A DNA stretch of 64,000 nt, from positions 26,664,001-26,728,000 of the forward strand of contig CM069872.1 in NCBI GenBank assembly GCA_036172665.1, in the 5' to 3' direction. Below, piece after piece: positions 51,190-61,400 of the stretch. Made by a program: the position numbers and the translations under genes. How positions within the stretch are numbered: the first letter of the stretch is position 1; each line of letters opens with the position of its first letter. Source of the DNA: Prosopocoilus inquinatus. Lineage: Eukaryota > Arthropoda > Insecta > Coleoptera > Lucanidae. The notes under the pieces were generated by a model. It was not told the DNA's origin. It searched no databases and saw nothing but the letters and a program-made list of their open reading frames with translations.

Positions 51190-54100
51190 TTTCCAGCTTT
51201 TGCTGCGTCCGATAAACTTTGTATCTCACATCAGAGTTACTGGAGTCCATCCAAACGTCAAATAACATGATAGATGAGTAAGGATCGATTAGATACATCA
51301 CAGGAACAACGCTAATACGTGTTGTTTCGTTTAAAACTATTTCCAGCTCCTGCTGCGTCCAAAAACTTCGTATCTCACATCAGAATTACTAGAGTCCATC
51401 GAAACGTCAAATAACATGATAGATGAGTAAGGATCGATTAGATACATCACAGGAACAACGCTAATGCGTGTTGTTTCGTTTAAAACTATTTCCAGCTTCT
51501 GCTGCGTCCGAAAATTTCGTATCTCACATCAGAGTTACTGGAGTCCATCGAAACGTCAAATAACATAGTAGATAAGTAAGGATCGATTGGATACATCACA
51601 GGAACAACGATAATACGTGTTGTTTAGTTTAAAACTATTTCCAGCTCCTGCTGCGTCCAAAAACTTTGTATCTCACATCGGAGTTACTGGAGTCCATCCA
51701 AACGTAAAATAACATGATGGATGAGTAAGGATCGATTAGATACATCACAGGAACATGGCTAATGCGTGTTGCTTAGTTTAAAACTATTTCCAGCTTCTGC
51801 TGCGTCCGAAAACGTCGTATCTCACATCAGAGTTACTGGAGTCCATCGAAACGACAAATAACATGATAGATAAGTAAGGATCGATTAGATACAGCACAGG
51901 AACAACGCTAATACGTGTTGTTTCGTTTAAAACTATCTCCAGCTTCAGCTGCGTCCGAGAACTTCGTATCTCACTTCAGAGTTACTGGAGTCCATCGAAA
52001 CGTCAAGTAACATGATAGGTGAGTAAGAATCGATTAGATACATCACAGGAACAACGCTAATGCGTGTTGTTTCGTTTAAAACTATTTCCAGCAACTGCTG
52101 CGTCCGAGAACTTTGTATCTTACATCAGACTTACTGGAGTCCATCCAAACGTCAAATAACATGTTAGATAAGTAAGAATCGAATAGATACATCACAGGAA
52201 CAACGCTAATACGTGTTGTTACGTTCAAAACTATTTCCAGCTACTGCTGCGTCCGAGAACTTTGTATCTCACATCAGAGTTACTGGAGTCCATCCAAACG
52301 TCAAATAACATGATAGATGAGTAAGGATCGATTAGATACATCACAGGAACAACGCTAATACGTGTTGCTTCGTTTAAAAGTATTTCCAGCTCCTGCTGCG
52401 TCCAAAAATGTCGTATCTCACATCAGAGTTACTGGAGTCCATCGAAACGCCAAATAACATGATAGATGAGTAAGGATCGATTAGATACATCACAGGAACA
52501 ACGCTAATGCGTGTTGTTTCGTTTAAAACTATTTCCAGCTCCTGCTGCGTCCGAAAACGTCGTATCTCACATCAGAGTTACTGGAGGCCATCGAAACGAT
52601 AAATAACATGATAGATGAGTAAGGATCGATTGATACATCACAGGAACATCGATAATGCGTGTTGTTTCGTTTAAAACTATTTCCAGCTTCTGCTGCGTCC
52701 GAAAACGTCGTATCTCACATCAGAGTTACTGGAGTCCATCGAAACGTCAAATAACATGATAGATGAGTAAGGATCGCTTAGATACATCACAGGAACAACG
52801 CTAATACGTGTTGTTTCGTTCAAAATTATTTCCAGCTACTGCTGCGTCCGAGAACTTTGTATCTCACATCAGAGTTACTGGAGTCCATCCAAACGTCAGA
52901 TAACATGATAGATGAGTAAGTATCGATTAGATACATCACAGGAACAACGCTCATACGTGTTGTTTCGTTTAAAACTATTTCCAGTTGCTGCTGCGTCCGA
53001 AAACGTCGTATCTCACATCAGACTTACTGGAGTCCATCCAAACGTCAAATAACATGTTAGATAATTAAGGATCGTTTAGATACATCACAGGAACAAAGCT
53101 AATACGTGTTGTTTCGTTCAAAACTATTTCCAGCTTCTGCTGCGTCCTAGAACTTTGTATCTCACATCAGAGTTACTGGTGTCCGTCCAAACGTCAAATA
53201 ACATGATAGATGAGTAAGGATCGATAAGATACATCACAGGAACAACGCTAATGCGTGTTGTTTCATTTAAAACTATTTGCAGCTTCTGCTGCTTCCGATA
53301 AACTTTGTATCTCACATCAGAGTTACTGGAGTCCATCCAAACGTCAAATAACATGATAGATGAGTAAGGATCGATTAGATACATCACAGGAACAACGCTA
53401 ATACGTGTTGTTTCGTTTAAAACTATTTCCAGCTCCTGCTGCGTCCAAAAACTTCGTATCTCACATCAGAATTACTAGAGTCCATCGAAACGTCAAATAA
53501 CATGACAGATGAGTAAGGATCGATTAGATACATCACAGGAACAACGCTAATGCGTGTTGTTTCGTTTAAAACTATTTCCAGCTTCTGCTGCGTCCGAAAA
53601 TTTCGTATCACACATCAGAGTTACTGGAGTCCATCCAAACGTCAAATAACATGTTAGATAAGTAAGGATCGTTTAGATACATCACAGGAAGAACGCTAAT
53701 ACGTGTTGTTTCGTTCAAAACTATTTCCAGCTTCTGCTGCGTCCGAGAACTTTGTATCTCACATCAGAGTTACTGGAGTCCATCCAAACGTCAAATAACA
53801 TGATAGATGAGTAAGGATCGATTAGATACATCACAGGAACAACGCTAATACGTGTTGTTTCGTTTGAAACTCTTTCTAGCTTCAGCTGCGTCCGAGAACT
53901 TCGTAACTCACATCAAAGTTACTGGAGTCCATCGAAACGCCAAATAACATGATAGATGAGTAAGGATCGATTAGATACATCACAGGAACAACGCTAATGC
54001 ATGTTGTTTCGTTTAAAACTATTTCCAGCTCCTGCTGCGTCCAAAAACTTCGTATCTCACATCAGAGTTACTAGAGTCCATCGAAACGTCAAATAACATG

Positions 54101-54250
54101 ATAGATGAGTAAGGATCGATTAGATACATCACAGGAACAACGCTAATGCGTGTTGTTTCATTTAAAACTATTTGCAGCTTTTGCTGCGTCCGATAAACTT
54201 TGTATCTCACATCAGAGTTACTGGAGTCCATCCAAACGTCAAATAACATG
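51190..54250 (-). repeat. Duplicated block, copy 1 (4175-bp spacing)
   Basis: Rare variants recur at exactly 4175 bp: ACGATAATACG (51607 and 55782), GTTTAAAAGTATTTCC (52370 and 56545), CGAAACGATAAATAAC (52590 and 56765) and CAAGTAACATG. The block includes the TTGCTTAGTTTAAAAC and CATCGGAGTTAC monomers also found at 9.0-11.2 kb, so monomer types of the proximal reverse region reappear here about 40 kb away. Confidence 0.87.
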
Positions 54251-55364
54251 TTAGATAATTAAGGATCGTTTAGATACATCACAGGAACAACGCTAATACG
54301 TGTTGTTTCGTTCAAAACTATTTCCAGCTTCTGCTGCGTCCTAGAACTTTGTATCTCACATCAGAGTTACTGGTGTCCGTCCAAACGTCAAATAACATGA
54401 TAGATGAGTAAGGATCGATAAGATACATCACAGGAACAACGCTAATGCGTGTTGTTTCATTTAAAACTATTTGCAGCTTCTGCTGCTTCCGATAAACTTT
54501 GTATCTCACATCAGAGTTACTGGAGTTCATCCAAACGTCAAATAACATGATAGATGAGTAAGGATCGATTAGATACATCACAAGAACAACGCTAATACGT
54601 GTTGTTTAGTTTAAAACTATTTCCAGCTCCTGCTGCGTCCAAAAACTTCGTATCTCACATCAGAATTACTAGAGTCCATCGAAACGTCAAATAACATGAC
54701 AGATGAGTAAGGATCGATTAGATACATCACAGGAACAACGCTAATGCGTGTTGTTTCGTTTAAAACTATTTCCAGCTTCTGCTGCTTCCGAAAATTTCGT
54801 ATCACACATCAGAGTTACTGGAGTCCATCCAAACGTCAAATAACATGTTAGATAAGTAAGGATCGTTTAGATACATCACAGGAAGAACGCTAATACGTGT
54901 TGTTTCGTTCAAAACTATTTCCAGCTTCTGCTGCGTCCGAGAACTTTGTATCTCACATCAGAGTTACTGGAGTCCATCCAAACGTCAAATAACATGATAG
55001 ATGAGTAAGGATCGATTAGATACATCACAGGAACAACGCTAATACGTGTTGTTTCGTTTAAAACTCTTTCTAGCTTCAGCTGCGTCCGAGAACTTCGTAA
55101 CTCACATCAAAGTTACTGGAGTCCATCGAAACGCCAAATAACATGATAGATGAGTAAGGATCGATTAGATACATCACAGGAACAACGCTAATGCATGCTG
55201 TTTCGTTTAAAACTATTTCCAGCTCCTGCTGCGTCCAAAAACTTCGTATCTCACATCAGAGTTACTAGAGTCCATCGAAACGTCAAATAACATGATAGAT
55301 GAGTAAGGATCGATTAGATACATCACAGGAACAACGCTAATGCGTGTTGTTTCATTTAAAACTA
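54251..55364 (-). repeat. Satellite between the two 4175-bp-spaced copies
   Basis: This is about 7.5 monomers of the AATTAAGGATCG, CCTAGAACTTTG and GATAAACTTTG types. They resemble 53.08-54.19 kb (offset near 1194 bp) and 50.29-51.3 kb. They contain CACAAGAACAACGC and a 150-bp variant monomer. No unique sequence is present. Confidence 0.8.
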
Positions 55365-58300
55365 TTTGCAGCTTTTGCTGCGTCCGATAAACTTTGTATC
55401 TCACATCAGAGTTACTGGAGTCCATCCAAACGTCAAATAACATGATAGTTGAGTAAGGATCGATTAGATACATCACAGGAACAACGCTAATACGTGTTGT
55501 TTCGTTTAAAACTATTTCCAGCTCCTGCTGCGTCCAAAAACTTCGTATCTCACATCAGAATTACTAGAGTCCATCGAAACGTCAAATAACATGATAGATG
55601 AGTAAGGATCGATTAGATACATCACAGGAACAACGCTAATGCGTGTTGTTTCGTTTAAAACTATTTCCAGCTTCTGCTGCGTCCGAAAATTTCGTATCTC
55701 ACATCAGAGTTACTGGAGTCCATCGAAACGTCAAATAACATAGTAGATAAGTAAGGATCGATTGGATACATCACAGGAACAACGATAATACGTGTTGTTT
55801 AGTTTAAAACTATTTCCAGCTCCTGCTGCGTCCAAAAACTTTGTATCTCACATCGGAGTTACTGGAGTCCATCCAAACGTAAAATAACATGATAGATGAG
55901 TAAGGATCGATTAGATACATCACAGGAACATGGCTAATGCGTGTTGCTTAGTTTAAAACTATTTCCAGCTTCTGCTGCGTCCGAAAACGTCGTATCTCAC
56001 ATCAGAGTTACTGGAGTCCATCGAAACGACAAATAACATGATAGATAAGTAAGGATCGATTAGATACAGCACAGGAACAACGCTAATACGTGTTGTTTCG
56101 TTTAAAACTATCTCCAGCTTCAGCTGCGTCCGAGAACTTCGTATCTCACTTCAGAGTTACTGGAGTCCATCGAAACGTCAAGTAACATGATAGGTGAGTA
56201 AGAATCGATTAGATACATCACAGGAACAACGCTAATGCGTGTTGTTTCGTTTAAAACTATTTCCAGCAACTGCTGCGTCCGAGAACTTTGTATCTTACAT
56301 CAGACTTACTGGAGTCCATCCAAACGTCAAATAACATGTTAGATAAGTAAGAATCGAATAGATACATCACAGGAACAACGCTAATACGTGTTGTTACGTT
56401 CAAAACTATTTCCAGCTACTGCTGCGTCCGAGAACTTTGTATCTCACATCAGAGTTACTGGAGTCCATCCAAACGTCAAATAACATGATAGATGAGTAAG
56501 GATCGATTAGATACATCACAGGAACAACGCTAATACGTGTTGCTTCGTTTAAAAGTATTTCCAGCTCCTGCTGCGTCCAAAAATTTCGTATCTCACATCA
56601 GAGTTACTGGAGTCCATCGAAACGCCAAATAACATGATAGATGAGTAAGGATCGATTAGATACATCACAGGAACAACGCTAATGCGTGTTGTTTCGTTTA
56701 AAACTATTTCCAGCTCCTGCTGCGTCCGAAAACGTCGTATCTCACATCAGAGTTACTGGAGGCCATCGAAACGATAAATAACATGATAGATGAGTAAGGA
56801 TCGATTGATACATCACAGGAACATCGATAATGCGTGTTGTTTCGTTTAAAACTATTTCCAGCTTCTGCTGCGTCCGAAAACGTCGTATCTCACATCAGAG
56901 TTACTGGAGTCCATCGAAACGTCAAATAACATGATAGATGAGTAAGGATCGCTTAGATACATCACAGGAACAACGCTAATACGTGTTGTTTCGTTCAAAA
57001 TTATTTCCAGCTACTGCTGCGTCCGAGAACTTTGTATCTCACATCAGAGTTACTGGAGTCCATCCAAACGTCAGATAACATGATAGATGAGTAAGTATCG
57101 ATTAGATACATCACAGGAACAACGCTCATACGTGTTGTTTCGTTTAAAACTATTTCCAGTTGCTGCTGCGTCCGAAAACGTCGTATCTCACATCAGACTT
57201 ACTGGAGTCCATCCAAACGTCAAATAACATGTTAGATAATTAAGGATCGTTTAGATACATCACAGGAACAACGCTAATACGTGTTGTTTCGTTCAAAACT
57301 ATTTCCAGCTTCTGCTGCGTCCTAGAACTTTCTATCTCACATCAGAGTTACTGGTGTCCGTCCAAACGTCAAATAACATGATAGATGAGTAAGGATCGAT
57401 AAGATACATCACAGGAACAACGCTAATGCGTGTTGTTTCATTTAAAACTATTTGCAGCTTCTGCTGCTTCCGATAAACTTTGTATCTCACATCAGAGTTA
57501 CTGGAGTCCATCCAAACGTCAAATAACATGATAGATGAGTAAGGATCGATTAGATACATCACAGGAACAACGCTAATACGTGTTGTTTCGTTTAAAACTA
57601 TTTCCAGCTCCTGCTGCGTCCAAAAACTTCGTATCTCACATCAGAATTACTAGAGTCCATCGAAACGTCAAATAACATGACAGATGAGTAATGATCGATT
57701 AGATACATCACAGGAACAACGCTAATGCGTGTTGTTTCGTTTAAAACTATTTCCAGCTTCTGCTGCGTCCGAAAATTTCGTATCACACATCAGAGTTACT
57801 GGAGTCCATCCAAACGTCAAATAACATGTTAGATAAGTAAGGATCGTTTAGATACATCACAGGAAGAACGCTAATACGTGTTGTTTCGTTCAAAACTATT
57901 TCCAGCTTCTGCTGCGTCCGAGAACTTTGTATCTCACATCAGAGTTACTGGAGTCCATCCAAACGTCAAATAACATGATAGATGAGTAAGGATCGATTAG
58001 ATACATCACAGGAACAACGCTAATACGTGTTGTTTCGTTTGAAACTCTTTCTAGCTTCAGCTGCGTCCGAGAACTTCGTAACTCACATCAAAGTTACTGG
58101 AGTCCATCGAAACGCCAAATAACATGATAGATGAGTAAGGATCGATTAGATACATCACAGGAACAACGCTAATGCATGTTGTTTCGTTTAAAACTATTTC
58201 CAGCTCCTGCTGCGTCCAAAAACTTCGTATCTCACATCAGAGTTACTAGAGTCCATCGAAACGTCAAATAACATGATAGATGAGTAAGGATCGATTAGAT

Positions 58301-58425
58301 ACATCACAGGAACAACGCTAATGCGTGTTGTTTCATTTAAAACTATTTGCAGCTTTTGCTGCGTCCGATAAACTTTGTATCTCACATCAGAGTTACTGGA
58401 GTCCATCCAAACGTCAAATAACATG
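55365..58425 (-). repeat. Duplicated block, copy 2 (4175-bp spacing)
   Basis: This is the second copy of 51190-54250. Differences are few: CAAAAATTTCG near 56578 against CAAAAATGTCG in copy 1, TTTCTATCTC near 57329 and GTAATGATCG near 57688. The match ends near 58425, where this copy keeps GATGAGTAAGG and copy 1 has TAATTAAGGATCG. Confidence 0.87.
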
Positions 58426-61400
58426 ATAGATGAGTAAGGATCGATTAGATACATCACAGGAACAACGCTAATACGTGTTGTTTCGTTTAAAACTATTTCC
58501 AGCTCCTGCTGCGTCCAAAAACTTCGTATCTCACATCAGAATTACTAGAGTCCATCGAAACGTCAAATAACATGATAGATGAGTAAGGATCGATAAGATA
58601 CATCACAGGAACAACGCTAATGCGTGTTGTTTCATTTAAAACTATTTGCAGCTTCTGCTGCTTCCGATAAACTTTGTATCTCACATCAGAGTTACTGGAG
58701 TCCATCCAAACGTCAAATAACAAGATAGATGAGTAAGGATCGATTAGATACATCACAGGAACAACGCTAATACATGTTGTTTCGTTTAAAACTATTTCCA
58801 GCTCCTGCTGCGTCCAAAAATTTCGTATCTCACATCAGAGTTACTGGAGTCCATCGAAACGTCAAATAACATAGTAGATAAGTAAGGATCGATTAGATAC
58901 ATCACAGGAACAACGCTAATACGTGTTGTTTCGTTCAAAACTATTTCCAGCTTCTGCTGCGTCCGAGAACTTTGTATCTCACATCAGAGTTACTGGAGTC
59001 CATTCAAACGTCAAATAACATGCTATATAAGTAAGGATCGATTAGATACATCACAGGAACAACGCTAATACGTGTTATTTCGTTTAAAACTATTTCCAGC
59101 TCCTGCTGCGTCCAAAAACTTCGTATCTCTCTTCAGAATTACTAGAGTCCATCGAAACGTCAAATAACATGATAGATGAGTAAGGATCGATTAGATACAT
59201 CACAGGAACAACGCCAATGCGTGTTGTTTCGTTTAAAACTATTTCCAGCTCCTGCTGCGTCCAAAAACTTTGTATCTCACATCAGAGTTACTGGAGTCCA
59301 TCCAAACGTAAAATAACATAGTAGATAAGTAAGGATCGATTAGATACATCACAGGAACATCGCTAATGCGTGTTGTTTCGTTTAAAACTATTTCCAGCTT
59401 CTGCTGCGTCCAAAAACTTTGTATCTCACATCAGAGTTACTGGAGTCCATCCAAACGTAAAATAACATGATAGATGAGTAAGGATCGATTAGATACATCA
59501 CAGGAACATCGCTAATGCGTGTTGTTTCGTTTAAAACTATTTCCAGCTTCTGCTGCGTCCGAAAACGTCGTATCTCACATCAGAGTTACTGGAGGCCGTC
59601 GAAACGACAAATAACATGATAGATGAGTAAGGATCGATTGATACATCACAGGAACATCGCTAATGCGTGTTGTTTCGTTTAAAACTATTTCCAGCTTCTG
59701 CTGCGTCCGAAAACGTCGTATCTCACATCAGAGTTACTGGAGTCCATCGAAACGTCAAATAACATGTTAGATAAGTAAGGATCGCTTAGATACATCACAG
59801 GAACAACGCTAATACGTGTTGTTTCGTTCAAAACTATTTCCAGCTTCTGCTGCGTCCAAAAACTTTGTATCTCACATCAGAGTTACTGGAGTCCATCCAA
59901 ACGTAAAATAACATGATAGATGAGTAAGGATCGATTAGATACATCACAGGAACATCGCTAATGCGTGTTGTTTCGTTTAAAACTATTTCCAGCTTCTGCT
60001 GCGTCCGAAAACGTCGTATCTCACATCAGAGTTACTGGAGGCCATCGAAACGACAAATAACATGATAGATGAGTAAGGATCGATTGATACATCACAGGAA
60101 CATCGCTAATGCGTGTTGTTTCGTTTAAAACTATTTCCAGCTTCTGCTGCGTCCGAAAACGTCGTATCTCACATCAGAGTTACTGGAGTCCATCCAAACG
60201 TCAGATAACATGATAGATGAGTAAGTATCGATTAGATACATCACAGGAACAACGCTCATACGTGTTGTTTCTTTTAAAACTATTTCCAGTTGCTGCTGCG
60301 TCCGAAAACGTCGTATCTCACATCAGAGTTACTGGAGTCCATCGAAACGTCAAATAACATAGTAGATAAGTAAGGATCGATTGGATACATCACAGGAACA
60401 ACGATAATACGTGTTGTTTAGTTTAAAACTATTTCCAGCTCCTGCTGCGTCCAAAAACTTTGTATCTCACATCGGAGTTACTGGAGTCCATCCAAACGTA
60501 AAATAACATGACAGATGAGTAAGGATCGATTAGATACATCACAGGAACAACGCTAATGCGTGTTGTTTCGTTTAAAACTATTTCCAGCTTCTGCTGCGTC
60601 CGAAAATTTCGTATCACACATCAGAGTTACTGGAGTCCATCCAAACGTCAAATAACATGTTAGATAAGTAAGGATCGTTTAGATACATCACAGGAACAAC
60701 GCTAATACGTGTTGTTTCGTTCAAAACTATTTCCAGCTTCTGCTGCGTCCGAGAACTTTGTATCTCACATCAGAGTTACTGGAGTCCATTCAAACGTCAA
60801 ATAACATGCTATATAAGTAAGGATCGATTAGATACATCACAGGAACAACGCTAATACGTGTTATTTCGTTTAAAACTATTTCCAGCTCCTGCTGCGTCCA
60901 AAAACTTCGTATCTCTCTTCAGAATTACTAGAGTCCATCGAAACGTCAAATAACATGATAGATGAGTAAGGATCGATTAGATACATCACAGGAACAACGC
61001 TAATGCGTGTTGTTTCGTTTAAAACTATTTCCAGCTCCTGCTGCGTCCAAAAACTTTGTATCTCACATCAGAGTTACTGGAGTCCATCCAAACGTAAAAT
61101 AACATAGTAGATAAGTAAGGATCGATTAGATACATCACAGGAACATCGCTAATGCGTGTTGTTTCGTTTAAAACTATTTCCAGCTTCTGCTGCGTCCGAA
61201 AACGTCGTATCTCACATCAGAGTTACTGGAGTCCATCGAAACGTCAAATAACATGATAGATGAGTAAGGATCGATTAGATACATCACAGGAACAACGCTA
61301 ATGCGTGTTGTTTCGTTTAAAACTATTTCCAGCTTCTGCTGCGTCCGAGAACTTTGTATCTCACATCAGAGTTACTGGAGTCCATCCAAACGTCAAATAA

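Noticed and set aside
19650..60820. TATATAAG in the CATGCTATATAAG monomers as a TATA-type promoter
   Set aside because: It is a two-base variant of the common CATGATAGATGAG stretch, with no other promoter element or downstream gene.
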